64,000 bases of DNA from Mycobacterium sp. E183 (GCF_001667735.1 NZ_LZJN01000057.1:22997-86996), one strand, 5' to 3'. Counted from the stretch's first letter, positions 35,086-44,101 are shown. Made by a program: numbers and translations. Notes: generated from the sequence alone by a model not told the origin.

Positions 35086-35952
35086 GTGCCTTCTATCGAG
35101 ATCAACGGGGGAAATGTCGTCTACGAGATCCTCGGTGACTCAGGGGATCTCATCGCGTTGACGCCGGGCGGCCGGTTCAGCAAGGAGATCGAGGGCCTGC
35201 GGCCGCTCGCGGACGCGCTGGCCGCCGGCGGCTACCGCGTGCTGCTGTGGGACCGGCCCAACTGCGGCGCTTCCGACGTGCAGTTCTACGGCCAGAGCGA
35301 ATCACACATGCGCGCCGAGACACTGCACAAGCTGGTGACGGGGCTGGGATTCGAGCGCTGCATCCTCGCCGGGGGATCCGGCGGGGCGCGGGATTCCATG
35401 CTGACCACCATGCTCTACCCCGAAATGGTCACCAAGCTGGTGGTGTGGAACATCGTCGGCGGCATCTACGGCACCTTCGTACTCGGCTCCTTCTACATCA
35501 TCCCGAGCATCCTCGCGGTCCGCGGTACCGGCATGGACGGCGTGGTGAAGGTTGCCGAATGGCGGGACCGCATCGAGCAGAACCCCGACAACAAGCAGCG
35601 GTTCCTCGACTTCGACAAAGACGAATTCCTCAAGGTGATGCTGCGCTGGCTGAACGCGTTCGTCTCCAAGCCCGGACAGACGATCCCGGGCGTCGAGGAC
35701 GAGATGTTCGACCGAATCAAGGTCCCCACGTTGATCATTCGCGGCGGCGAGAACGACATGGATCACCCGAAGCGGACGTCGCTCGAGGTCAGTTGCCTGA
35801 TCAAGGGATCGAAGCTCATCGACCCGCCGTGGCCGGAGGATGCGTGGGAACGCGCATCCGAGGACCGTGCGGCGGGCCGGGTCCAGCACTTCAACATGTT
35901 CGACACGTGGGTACAGGCGGCGCCCCCGATCCTCGAATTCCTGGGCTCGTGA
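35086..35952 (+). CDS. Alpha/beta hydrolase
   Basis: A 288-residue alpha/beta-hydrolase fold protein. The nucleophile elbow is LAGGSGGARD with Ser in GxSxG context; the oxyanion region lies in TPGGRFSKE; an acidic residue follows TLIIRGGENDMDHP, and His is expected near RVQHFNMFDTW. It resembles C-C bond hydrolases acting on ring-cleavage products, but esterase activity is equally possible. GTG start with AGGAGAA upstream. Last gene of its operon. Confidence 0.9.
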   Translation: MPSIEINGGNVVYEILGDSGDLIALTPGGRFSKEIEGLRPLADALAAGGYRVLLWDRPNCGASDVQFYGQSESHMRAETLHKLVTGLGFERCILAGGSGGARDSMLTTMLYPEMVTKLVVWNIVGGIYGTFVLGSFYIIPSILAVRGTGMDGVVKVAEWRDRIEQNPDNKQRFLDFDKDEFLKVMLRWLNAFVSKPGQTIPGVEDEMFDRIKVPTLIIRGGENDMDHPKRTSLEVSCLIKGSKLIDPPWPEDAWERASEDRAAGRVQHFNMFDTWVQAAPPILEFLGS

Positions 35953-35957
35953 TGGCG

Positions 35958-36431
35958 CTAGACGGTGCGAATGTGGACCTCGCAGTTGAGCGACGCCTCC
36001 AGAGCCGTGTGAACGCGGCTCTCCGGGATGCGTTCCAGGTCGGACTCCCGCAGCGTCACGTACACGATGTCGAATCCGTCGTCACCAGGCGTCCGCTCGA
36101 TGTCGCCCGCGAGCCCGAAGCCGGACAGCACGCCGTGGGCGTCGTCGTCGGTTCCGCGGCTGATGAAGGTGACCACCCCCGGTACCGGCGTGCCGCCGAA
36201 CACCTTGGCGCACAGGTTCATTGCCACGTGCCTGGCCGCGTCGCCGTCTTCAGCGGCGATCAACAATTCGACTTCGCGGCGCCCCGCGGGCATGGCCACG
36301 AGATCGTTCTCGACCACGCCGACGCCCGCTTGCGCCGCGAGCTCAAGGAGCGCCGCCATGCCGTCTCGTAGCTGCGCCGCCGTGGACACGCTTTCCGGGT
36401 CGACGTTGACGCGTACCACCGCAGTTCGCAC
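35958..36431 (-). CDS. Conserved hypothetical protein, divergent from NuoF-like gene
   Basis: About 157 residues if started at GTG 36431. The sequence has a regular alternation of strands and helices (AALLELAAQAGVGVVENDLV, REVELLIAAEDGDAARHVAM, GFDIVYVTLRES) that looks like an alpha/beta domain. No known motif is recognised. It is convergent with the hydrolase operon and divergent from the NuoF-like gene. A longer frame extends upstream but overlaps that gene and is not supported. Confidence 0.55.
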   Translation of the reverse strand: MRTAVVRVNVDPESVSTAAQLRDGMAALLELAAQAGVGVVENDLVAMPAGRREVELLIAAEDGDAARHVAMNLCAKVFGGTPVPGVVTFISRGTDDDAHGVLSGFGLAGDIERTPGDDGFDIVYVTLRESDLERIPESRVHTALEASLNCEVHIRTV

Positions 36432-36467
36432 GTGCGCAAGCGTAACCAAGACGATGGCAGGCTGGCC

Positions 36468-37772
36468 GTGAGCACCGCGCAATCCACCCCCATCGCCACC
36501 GCCACCTCCCCCGGCTGCGAACCCCGATTGCTCTTCGGACGAACCGGCCATACACCCGAGGATCTCGCGGCGTATCGAGAGCGCGGCGGATATCGGCCGC
36601 TCGCCGACGCCGATGGATTGCTGAGCGAAGTGGAAGTCAGCGGGCTGGTCGGTCGGGGCGGCGCGGCCTTCCCCCTCGCGATCAAGTTGCGCACGGTGCG
36701 CGATAACGGCCGCGTTGCCGGCGGCGCCGTGGTCGTCGCGAATGGTGAAGAGGGAGAACCGGCCTCGATCAAAGACCGGTGGCTGCTGCGCAACCGTCCA
36801 CATCTGGTGCTGGACGGGCTTCGACTAGCCGCGGCGGTCGTGGGTGCCGGCCGCGCCTATGTATATGTGTCCGACCCGGAATCGGCGCACAGCGTCCAGA
36901 CCGCGCTCGGCGAGCTCGATCCGGACACCGTCGGCGTCACGGTCGGGCTGTTGGCCGTGCAACCCGGGTATGTGGCCGGCGAGGAGACCGCGGCCGTCCG
37001 CGCGCTCAACGGCGGCCCGGCCAAGCCGACCGACAAGCCGCCACGCCCCTTCGAATCCGGCGTCGACGAACGGCCCACGCTGGTGAGCAACGTCGAGACG
37101 CTGGCCAATCTCCCCTTCCTGCAGGGCCACGGCTCGACGAAGTTCCGCTCGCAGGGCACGTCGATATCCCCGGGCACGTTCCTGGCCACCGTAACCGGCG
37201 CCGGCCGGCCGCCGGTGCTCTACGAGCTTCCGCTCGGCCTGCCGTTCACCGAACTCCTCGCGCTGCACGGCGTTTCGCCGGACCAGGTGCGTGGAGCGCT
37301 GATGGGCGGCTATTTCGCCGGTCTGCTCAACCGCTCCGTGCTCGAGACAACCCTGGATCACGAGACGATGCGGCGCCTCGGCAGCGGCCTGGGCTGCGGC
37401 GCGGTCTCGGTGATCACCGACGACTGCCCCGTCGCGGTCGCGGCGTCGGTGCTGGCCTACTTCGACCGCGAGAACGCCGGCCAATGCGGGTCATGCTTCA
37501 ACGGAACCGCGGCGATGGCGGCCGTCGCCGGTGCGTTGCGCGACGGCGCCGCAACGGCAGAGGACCTCCAACGGTTGCGCCGCTGGTCGGTGCTGCTGCG
37601 TGGGCGGGGCGCCTGCGCGACGCTGGACGCCGCCACGAATGTGGCCGCCAGCCTGCTGGCGCAGTTCCCGGGCGAAGTGACCACGCACCTGGAGGGCACG
37701 TGCCCGGCCTGCTTTCGCGGCGCGTTCCGCAGCGACCGCCCCTACGAGGCGGAGGCTGCGAGGCAAGCATGA
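36468..37772 (+). CDS. NuoF-like flavoprotein with atypical Fe-S site
   Basis: A 434-residue protein similar to the NADH-binding 51-kDa subunit of complex I. NAD(H)/FMN elements: GRGGAAFPLAIK (63-73), ANGEEGEPASIKDR (91-104), GEETAAVRALNGG (171-183), and PTLVSNVETLANLP. A SLBB-like segment follows (YELPLGLPFTELL). The Fe-S region has Cys340, Cys343 and Cys383 but lacks the third Cys of the usual CxxCxxC, with extra Cys412 and Cys415 near the end. It overlaps the ferredoxin gene (ATGA). Likely an NADH:ferredoxin reductase feeding the local P450s. Confidence 0.88.
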   Translation: MSTAQSTPIATATSPGCEPRLLFGRTGHTPEDLAAYRERGGYRPLADADGLLSEVEVSGLVGRGGAAFPLAIKLRTVRDNGRVAGGAVVVANGEEGEPASIKDRWLLRNRPHLVLDGLRLAAAVVGAGRAYVYVSDPESAHSVQTALGELDPDTVGVTVGLLAVQPGYVAGEETAAVRALNGGPAKPTDKPPRPFESGVDERPTLVSNVETLANLPFLQGHGSTKFRSQGTSISPGTFLATVTGAGRPPVLYELPLGLPFTELLALHGVSPDQVRGALMGGYFAGLLNRSVLETTLDHETMRRLGSGLGCGAVSVITDDCPVAVAASVLAYFDRENAGQCGSCFNGTAAMAAVAGALRDGAATAEDLQRLRRWSVLLRGRGACATLDAATNVAASLLAQFPGEVTTHLEGTCPACFRGAFRSDRPYEAEAARQA

Positions 37773-38065
37773 AAATCCGCTTGGATCGCACGGTTTGCGA
37801 CGGTTTCGGCATCTGCGCCAAGTACGCGCCCGGATACTTCTCGCTGGACGATTGGGGCTACGCCTCCCTCATCGGCGATGGCACCGTGGCGGAGTCGGAC
37901 CGCGACGCGGTGATGCGCGCCCTGATGGACTGCCCGGTGCACGCCATCGCGGAAATCGGGGAACGCACCTCGCCCGCCGCGCACCCACCACTCACCGATG
38001 CGGAAGATCCGGCCGAGCACCTCAAAACCGAAGAGAACGAGGCGGAGTGGGGATTCACCCGCTGA
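37769..38065 (+). CDS. 3Fe-4S-type ferredoxin (CxxFxxC variant)
   Basis: A 98-residue ferredoxin with Cys10, Cys16 and Cys55 (in MDCPVHAI), and Phe13 at the variable position. A 35-residue acidic C-terminal extension (about residue 64 on) is unusual among the small ferredoxins of the window. It is cotranslated with the NuoF-like gene, so the two very likely form a redox pair. Confidence 0.92.
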   Translation: MKIRLDRTVCDGFGICAKYAPGYFSLDDWGYASLIGDGTVAESDRDAVMRALMDCPVHAIAEIGERTSPAAHPPLTDAEDPAEHLKTEENEAEWGFTR

Positions 38066-38155
38066 ACGGGGTGCCGCGAAACTTCCTGACCATGGTCTAG
38101 GCGGTCTCGACGGAATAAGCTGAACCAGCCAGGATGGCCCATCGGGAGGCACACG

Positions 38156-38479
38156 ATGAGGTGGTTTATTCGTCGCCTGACCGCCGTCATAGCGGTCGCG
38201 CTCGCACCGGCGGCCGTCGCGGTGATCGCGACGCCGGGAATCAGCTCGGCGGACTGCGATCGCAACATGTCGTTCAATCCGGCGACGCTCGAGTGCACGC
38301 CGCCACCGGTCCTACCGGACTGGTACACACTGCCGCCGCCATACGCGCCGCCATTCGCCGCACAGGACGTGCCGCCGCCACCACCACCGCGGCCATGGTG
38401 GTCACCGAACGAACCGATGTGGAATGCCGGCTTTCACCAGTGGGGTACCTATTTCACCGGCGTCTGGGTGCCCTACTGA
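38156..38479 (+). CDS. Small secreted Pro-rich protein
   Basis: A 107-residue protein with a signal peptide (FIRRLTAVIAVALAPAAVAV, SSA-DC cleavage likely). The mature part begins DCDRNMSFNPATLECTPPP and continues with Pro/Trp/Tyr-rich sequence (DVPPPPPPRPWW) before ending GTYFTGVWVPY. Two Cys could pair. Such short Pro-rich exported proteins are common in mycobacteria and have no settled function. It stands alone between the ferredoxin and the thiolase-like operon. Confidence 0.75.
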   Translation: MRWFIRRLTAVIAVALAPAAVAVIATPGISSADCDRNMSFNPATLECTPPPVLPDWYTLPPPYAPPFAAQDVPPPPPPRPWWSPNEPMWNAGFHQWGTYFTGVWVPY

Positions 38480-38552
38480 CCGGTCGTCCCGGCGGCGGCC
38501 ACCGTCCCCGGAAACAAGACCAATACCGTCTCGATCGCACCTGCGTACGAGT

Positions 38553-38567
38553 GATAACGTAATTCTC
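38553..38567. promoter_or_regulatory. Degenerate GAGAAT palindrome, half-site conserved
   Basis: GATAACGTAATTCTC has a perfect right half-site ATTCTC and a left arm with two mismatches. It lies 61 nt before the DUF35-thiolase start at 38628. Included because of position and spacing; binding uncertain. Confidence 0.35.
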
Positions 38568-38627
38568 CAATTCGTATAACGGTCCTACCAAGCCGCACCC
38601 TGGACCCGCTCGATGCGCGGAGGTGAC

Positions 38628-40292
38628 GTGTCAGCAGCACCGGGCCGACCGCTGCCCCTGATCACGCAGGACAACGAGTTCTTTTGGACCTCGGGAGCCG
38701 ACGGCAGACTGCGCCTGCAGGAGTGCCAGGCCTGCCAATCCCTGATCCATCCGCCCGCGCCGGTGTGCCGGTATTGCCGTTCAACCGATGTCGGGGTGCG
38801 AGCGGTCTCCGGCAGGGCAACGCTCGCCGGGTTCACCATCAACGAACGGTTCAGCCTGCCAGGGCTGGCCGCGCCCTACGTCATCGCGCAGGTGGCAATC
38901 GCCGAAGATCCGCGGATTCGGTTGACCACCAACATCATCGAGTGCGAGCCCGATCGGCTCGAACTCGGCCAACAGGTCGAGGTTGTCTTCGAACACGTCG
39001 AGGACGTGTGGTTTCCATTGTTCCGGCCGGTACACGATGCCGAAGCCGGCCCATTGCCCACCGATGAGATAGCGCCGGAGCGCTTCGGCGAACACGTGCG
39101 CCCCATGCTCACCCGGGAGAAGTTCGAAGACAAGGTCGCACTGACCGGGATCGGCATGTCGCCGATCGGTCGCCGGCTGATGCAGCCCCCGTTGGCGCTG
39201 ACCGTGCAGGCGTGCGAAGCGGCCATCGCCGACGCCGGCCTGACATTCGCCGACATCGACGGCCTGTCCACCTATCCCGGCGCCATCACCGTGGCGGGCA
39301 TGGGCGAGGGGGGCACCACCGCCCTCGAGGCCGCGCTCGGCATCCGGCCGACTTGGCACAACGGCGCGATGGAAACGTTCGGCCCGGGTGGCTCCCTGAT
39401 CGCCGCGATGCTTGCGGTCGCCTGCGGGCTGGCCCGGCACGTGCTGTGCTTCCGGACGGTGTGGGAAGCCACCCACGGCGAGCTGATGAAGCAGGGCAAA
39501 ATCAGCCCGACCCATGGTTCAGCGGGCCGAATGTCCGGCTGGCAGATGCCATTCGGGGCGACTTCCGCGGCGCACACCTTGGCGATGAACGCGCAGCGGC
39601 ACTTTCACCGCTACGGCACCACTAAAGAGACGCTGGGCTGGATCGCGCTGAATCAGCGGGCCAACGCCGAACTCAACCCGACCGCCATCTACCGCTCGCC
39701 GATGACGATGGACGACTACCTCAACGCGCGGCCGATCACCACGCCGTTCGGCCTCTATGACTGCGACGTACCCTGCGACGGCGCGATCGCCGTCATCGTC
39801 TCCGCCGTCGACACCGCGCGCGACCTCGCCAAACCACCCGTCCTGGTCGAGGCGGTGGGCACGCAGATCATCGAGCGAATCGACTGGGACCAAAGCACTC
39901 TCACCCACGAACCGCAGGTGCTGGGTCAGGCGGCGCACGTGTGGACGAGAACCTCCCTGCGCCCCGACGACGTCGACGTCGCCGAGCTCTACGACGGCTT
40001 CACCATGAACTGTTTGTCCTGGATCGAGGCGCTGGGATTCTGCGGAATCGGCGAGGCCAAAGAGTTCCTGGACGGCGGCAAGAACATCGCCCGTGACGGC
40101 CTGCTGCCGCTGAACACCCACGGCGGCCAGCTGTCGCACGGGCGCACCCATGGCATGGGCCTCGTCCACGAGGCCATCACCCAGCTGCGCGGGGAGGCCG
40201 GCGATCGCCAGGTCGCCGACGCCCGCGTCGGCGTGGTCAGCAGCGGCGGCCTCACCCCCAGCGGGGTGCTCTTACTGCGGGCCGACGCATGA
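38628..40292 (+). CDS. DUF35-thiolase fusion (Ltp2-like aldolase candidate)
   Basis: A 554-residue fusion. Residues 1-160 are a DUF35 domain: zinc ribbon with Cys33, Cys36, Cys47, Cys50, then an OB fold (GRATLAGFTINERF). Residues about 168-554 are a thiolase-like lipid-transfer domain (VALTGIGMSPIGRR, LYDGFTMNCLSW, LLPLNTHGGQLSHGRTHGMG). In steroid side-chain degradation, Ltp2 forms a retro-aldolase with a separate DUF35 protein; here the two are one polypeptide. GTG 38628 with GGAGG is preferred to ATG 38613. Coupled to the next gene. Confidence 0.88.
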   Translation: MSAAPGRPLPLITQDNEFFWTSGADGRLRLQECQACQSLIHPPAPVCRYCRSTDVGVRAVSGRATLAGFTINERFSLPGLAAPYVIAQVAIAEDPRIRLTTNIIECEPDRLELGQQVEVVFEHVEDVWFPLFRPVHDAEAGPLPTDEIAPERFGEHVRPMLTREKFEDKVALTGIGMSPIGRRLMQPPLALTVQACEAAIADAGLTFADIDGLSTYPGAITVAGMGEGGTTALEAALGIRPTWHNGAMETFGPGGSLIAAMLAVACGLARHVLCFRTVWEATHGELMKQGKISPTHGSAGRMSGWQMPFGATSAAHTLAMNAQRHFHRYGTTKETLGWIALNQRANAELNPTAIYRSPMTMDDYLNARPITTPFGLYDCDVPCDGAIAVIVSAVDTARDLAKPPVLVEAVGTQIIERIDWDQSTLTHEPQVLGQAAHVWTRTSLRPDDVDVAELYDGFTMNCLSWIEALGFCGIGEAKEFLDGGKNIARDGLLPLNTHGGQLSHGRTHGMGLVHEAITQLRGEAGDRQVADARVGVVSSGGLTPSGVLLLRADA

Positions 40293-41164
40293 AAACGCCG
40301 CGGCCCCGGCTGGTGATCGTCAACGGCGTACCGATGTCGGCGCTGGTCGCCGAGGCCGACGAACCCAAGGCCGTGATCGTGGCGATCCACGGCGGGGGAA
40401 CCACCGCAATGTATTTCGACTGTCCGGGGCATCCGTCGTATTCGCTGTTGCGGACCGGCGCGGCGGCCGGATTCACCGTGGTGGCGATCGACCGGCCGGG
40501 CTACGGCAGCTCCGCGCCCTATCCGGAGGCGATGGCCGAGGGCGATCAGCGCGTCAACCTGGCGTACGGTGCGGTCGAGCGCATCCTCGGTGAACGATCA
40601 AGCGGCGCGGGCCTGTTCGTGATGGGGCATTCGGGCGGCTGCGAGCTGACGATGCGGATGGCCGCCGACGAGCGCGGTGCCGATCTGCTCGGCATCGAAT
40701 TGGCCGGCACCGGTCGGCACTACCACCCCGCCGCCAAGGAGATACTCAAAACGGCGACCCGCGAACGACGTCCACCGGGCATGCGCGAGCTGCTGTGGAG
40801 CCCGGAACACCTGTATCCGCCCGAGGTTCTCGGCGGCGCGACGGTGTCCCCTTCTGCGCCTTCGTATGAGGACCAAATGGTGTCGGACTGGGCGCGCCAG
40901 ACATTCCCGACGCTGGCCCCGGCCGTGCGGGTGCCTGTCCACTTCAGCATCGCCGAACACGAGAAGGTCTGGCAGGCCGACGATTCGGCGGTGCAGCAGA
41001 TCACCGCGATGTTCTCCGCCGCGCCGCGCTTCACCGTGCACCGGCAGCCCGGGGCGGGACACAACATCAGCCTCGGCCACACCGCCGCGGATTATCACGC
41101 GGAGGTCCTCGCGTTCGTCGACGAATGCGTGACGGCATCGGGTTCGGAAGAGGCCACCGGATGA
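40289..41164 (+). CDS. Alpha/beta hydrolase
   Basis: A 291-residue alpha/beta hydrolase. The oxyanion region is AIHGGGTTAMYF, the nucleophile is Ser in FVMGHSGGCELT, and the catalytic His is likely in QPGAGHNISLGH. ATGA overlap with the DUF35-thiolase fusion and with the following dehydrogenase places it inside a four-gene coupled operon. It could cleave a thioester or ester produced by the aldolase step. Confidence 0.9.
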   Translation: MKTPRPRLVIVNGVPMSALVAEADEPKAVIVAIHGGGTTAMYFDCPGHPSYSLLRTGAAAGFTVVAIDRPGYGSSAPYPEAMAEGDQRVNLAYGAVERILGERSSGAGLFVMGHSGGCELTMRMAADERGADLLGIELAGTGRHYHPAAKEILKTATRERRPPGMRELLWSPEHLYPPEVLGGATVSPSAPSYEDQMVSDWARQTFPTLAPAVRVPVHFSIAEHEKVWQADDSAVQQITAMFSAAPRFTVHRQPGAGHNISLGHTAADYHAEVLAFVDECVTASGSEEATG

Positions 41165-41976
41165 GGGTCGGATTCATCGGCCTGGGCAGTCAGGGCGGCC
41201 CCATGGCGAGGCGGATCGTCGAGGGCGGCTACGAGACGACGCTGTGGGCACGCCGACCCGCAACCCTCGAGGCGTTCGCCGACACCGCGGCGAAGATCGC
41301 CGAGTCACCGGCCGAGCTCGCCGCGGCCAGCGATCTGGTCTGCCTCTGCGTCGTGGGTGATGCAGACATCGAGGAGATCACGTCGGGTGAGGGCGGCGTG
41401 CTGGCCGCGATGAAGCCGGGTGGTGTCATCGCGATCCACAGCACCGTGCATCCCAACACCTGCCGGGGACTGGCGAACCAAGCCGCGGCCAAAGGGATTT
41501 CGGTGGTCGACGCGCCCGTGAGCGGGGGCGGGGGAGCCGCGTCCGAAGGGCGCCTGCTGGTGATGGTGGGCGGCGACGCCGACGTCGTCGAGCGGTGCCG
41601 CCCGGTCTTCGCCACCTATGCCGATCCGGTCGTGCACCTCGGCGAGCTCGGTTCCGGTCAAACCACGAAGCTGCTCAACAACCTGCTCTTCACCGCCCAC
41701 CTGGGCACCGCGGCCACCGCGCTCTCACTGGCCGGCGCCCTCGGCGTCGACCCGGACCGTCTCACCGAAGTGGTCTCGCGCAGCAGTGGAAACAGCTTCG
41801 CGCTCAACGCCCTTGGCGGCATCGGCGGACTGGACCAGCTTGCCGGGGTGGCCGGGACGCTGCTGCAAAAGGACGTCCGCCTGGTGGTGGACCTGGCCGA
41901 CCGAGCCGGCGCGAACGGCGGCGCCGTCCTGGACGCGGCCGACGCCGCGCTGGGCCTCATGGGGCATCCGAGGTGA
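41161..41976 (+). CDS. 3-hydroxyisobutyrate dehydrogenase-like oxidoreductase
   Basis: A 271-residue beta-hydroxyacid dehydrogenase. Rossmann motif VGFIGLGSQGGPMARRIVEG, substrate loop DAPVSGGGGAASEG and catalytic-Lys helix SGQTTKLLNNLLFTAH. The GTGA overlap with the next, homologous gene suggests a tandem duplication. Both act inside the operon that begins at 38628. Confidence 0.92.
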   Translation: MRVGFIGLGSQGGPMARRIVEGGYETTLWARRPATLEAFADTAAKIAESPAELAAASDLVCLCVVGDADIEEITSGEGGVLAAMKPGGVIAIHSTVHPNTCRGLANQAAAKGISVVDAPVSGGGGAASEGRLLVMVGGDADVVERCRPVFATYADPVVHLGELGSGQTTKLLNNLLFTAHLGTAATALSLAGALGVDPDRLTEVVSRSSGNSFALNALGGIGGLDQLAGVAGTLLQKDVRLVVDLADRAGANGGAVLDAADAALGLMGHPR

Positions 41977-42773
41977 GGGTCGGGTTCGTCGGCGCCGGAC
42001 GGATGGGCCGCCCCATGGTGGCCCGACTGGTGGCGGCCGGACACGACGTCCGGGCCTTGGGCCGGACCACTGAAAAGCGAAGCGATCTCGAGCAGCTCGG
42101 TGCGCGCGCGGTCGGCGACCCGGTCGAGGCGGGTGCACGCGCCGACGTGGTGGTGCTTTGCGTGTTCACCGACGAGCAGGTGCGCGACGTATGCCTGCAC
42201 GGCGGGCTGCTGTCCGCCATGCCGCCCGGGTCGGCGCTGGTGGTGCACACCACCGCCGGCCCGAACACGATCGACGCGGTCGCCACACAAGCGGAAGGCG
42301 TCGACGTCATCGATGCCGCGGTCAGCGGCGGCCCGCACGACGTGGCGGCCGGCCGGCTCACGCTGTTCGTGGGCGGCACGGAGGACGCCGTGGCGCGGGT
42401 GCGGGCGGTGCTGGCCTGCTACGGAGACCCGGTTCTCCACGTGGGCCCGCGTGGCTCCGGCCAAAAGGTGAAGCTGGTCAACAACGCGTTGTTCGCGGGC
42501 CATATCGGGCTGCTCGCGGAGGCCGTGCGATTGGGTGAGCGACTTGGCGTGCCGGAGGCGACGATGTTGGCCGCCTTGGCGCAGGGCAGCGCAACCAGTC
42601 GTGTCCTCGGTCTCGCGGCGGCGGCCGGTTCCGTCGCGTCGTTCATCGAGGTTGCCGGTGAATTCGTCCAGAAGGACGTCAGCGTGGTGCGTGGCATCGC
42701 CAGGGAATTCGGCAGCGAACTGGGCGCTCTGGATGACGCGATCAACGCCGTCGGCGTCTCGAACGGGGTTTGA
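41973..42773 (+). CDS. 3-hydroxyisobutyrate dehydrogenase-like oxidoreductase
   Basis: A 266-residue paralog of the preceding protein: VGFVGAGRMGRPMVARLVAA, DAAVSGGPHDVAAG, and GSGQKVKLVNNALFAGH with the catalytic Lys. GTG 41973 overlaps the previous stop. Differences between the two in the substrate helix suggest they are not simply redundant. Last gene of the operon. Confidence 0.92.
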   Translation: MRVGFVGAGRMGRPMVARLVAAGHDVRALGRTTEKRSDLEQLGARAVGDPVEAGARADVVVLCVFTDEQVRDVCLHGGLLSAMPPGSALVVHTTAGPNTIDAVATQAEGVDVIDAAVSGGPHDVAAGRLTLFVGGTEDAVARVRAVLACYGDPVLHVGPRGSGQKVKLVNNALFAGHIGLLAEAVRLGERLGVPEATMLAALAQGSATSRVLGLAAAAGSVASFIEVAGEFVQKDVSVVRGIAREFGSELGALDDAINAVGVSNGV

Positions 42774-42822
42774 GATGCCAGCGTTTCGGTCTTTCCGGTT
42801 CGTCACGAAGGTATTACCGTTA

Positions 42823-42852
42823 CCGTTACAGTCAACGACTCGGCTGTAACGG
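42823..42852. promoter_or_regulatory. Inverted repeat CCGTTACAG ... CTGTAACGG before P450
   Basis: Perfect 9-bp arms (42823-42831 and 42844-42852) around a 12-nt spacer, 34 nt before the P450 start. The left arm is preceded by tandem TTACCG units (ATTACCGTTACCG). Distinct from the GAGAAT family, so the P450/ferredoxin pair may have its own regulator. Confidence 0.5.
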
Positions 42853-42885
42853 TTTCAGCCCGCCCTCGCCGCTGAGGAGGATTCA

Positions 42886-44091
42886 GTGACAAAACCGAAG
42901 GTCGTCTTCGATCCGTACTCCGAGGACTACTACAACAATCCGTTCGACATCTATCGACGGATGCGCGAGGACGCGCCGCTGTACTACGACGAAAAAGAGG
43001 ATTTCTACGCGTTGACCCGCCACGAAGACGTCGCGGCGGCTTTCAAAGACTTCGAGACCTATTCCTCGGCACGCGGCTGCGACCTGGCGATGGTGCGCCG
43101 GGGCATCTCGCCCGAGCAGAAGTCGATCATCTTCATGGATCCGCCCGAGCATCGCCACATGCGCAGCCTGCTCAACAAGGCGTTCACCCCGCGGGCGATC
43201 CAATCGCAGCGGGACACCGTCATCGAGGTGATCGACAAGTACCTGGGCGCCGCCGACCCGGAGAATTTCGACGTGGTCCAGGACTTCTCCGGGCCGTTCC
43301 CGGTGGAAGTCATCACCAGGATGGCCGGGGTTCCGGAGGAATACCGCCAGCAGGTGCGCCACTGGATCGACACCAGCCTGTCCCACGAACCCGGCCAGAT
43401 CGAGATCAGCGAAGCCGGCATGCAGGCCAACATCGACACGGCGATGTACTACTTCAGCCTGGTGCAGGAGCGCCGCCAGGAACCGCAGGACGACATGATC
43501 AGCCGCCTGATCGCGGCCGAGGTCCCGGGCGAGGACGGCCAGCTACGCAAGCTCGACGACATCGAGATCTGCGGGTTCGCGACCCTTTTGGGCGGAGCGG
43601 GCGCCGAGACCGTCACCAAGCTGCTCGGCAACGCGGCGGTGATCTTCGCCCGTCACCCGGACCAGTGGCAGAAGCTACAGGAGGATCGCGACAAGATCCC
43701 GGGCGCGGTGGAGGAGCTGCTGCGCTACGAGGGGCCGGTGCAGTACAACGTCCGCTACACGCTCAAAGAGGCGCACGTCAGCGGTGGCGTGATCCCTCCG
43801 GGCAAGCCGGTGTTTCTCTGTGGCGCGGCAGCCAACCGCGATCCGGAGGCCTTCACCGACGCCGACACGTTCGACATCGAGCGTGACCAGACCGAGGCCC
43901 AGCACCTTGGCCTCGGGTATGGGATTCACAGCTGCCTCGGCGCCGCGCTGGCACGCATGGAAAGCAGGATCGCGCTCGAGCGGCTCCTCGACTTCATGCC
44001 GCGCTACGAGGTGGACTGGGCGGGCTGCAAACGGGTAACCATGCAAAACGTCGCGGGCTGGAAGAACGTGCCCGTCAAGGTGCTTCGGTAA
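42886..44091 (+). CDS. Cytochrome P450 monooxygenase
   Basis: A 401-residue P450. I-helix AGAETV (238-243), ExxR at E277-R280, heme loop LGLGYGIHSCLG with Cys350. Note that the second Thr of the usual AGxxTT is Val. GTG start with GAGGAGG upstream. A ferredoxin gene follows after 10 nt, so a dedicated redox partner is likely. Substrate unknown. Confidence 0.95.
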   Translation: MTKPKVVFDPYSEDYYNNPFDIYRRMREDAPLYYDEKEDFYALTRHEDVAAAFKDFETYSSARGCDLAMVRRGISPEQKSIIFMDPPEHRHMRSLLNKAFTPRAIQSQRDTVIEVIDKYLGAADPENFDVVQDFSGPFPVEVITRMAGVPEEYRQQVRHWIDTSLSHEPGQIEISEAGMQANIDTAMYYFSLVQERRQEPQDDMISRLIAAEVPGEDGQLRKLDDIEICGFATLLGGAGAETVTKLLGNAAVIFARHPDQWQKLQEDRDKIPGAVEELLRYEGPVQYNVRYTLKEAHVSGGVIPPGKPVFLCGAAANRDPEAFTDADTFDIERDQTEAQHLGLGYGIHSCLGAALARMESRIALERLLDFMPRYEVDWAGCKRVTMQNVAGWKNVPVKVLR

Positions 44092-44101
44092 GGGGGTTGC
44101 G

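Noticed and set aside
36432..36803. Upstream extension of the minus-strand hypothetical gene at 35958
   Set aside because: It would overlap the NuoF-like gene start and is low complexity; GTG 36431 gives a sensible protein.
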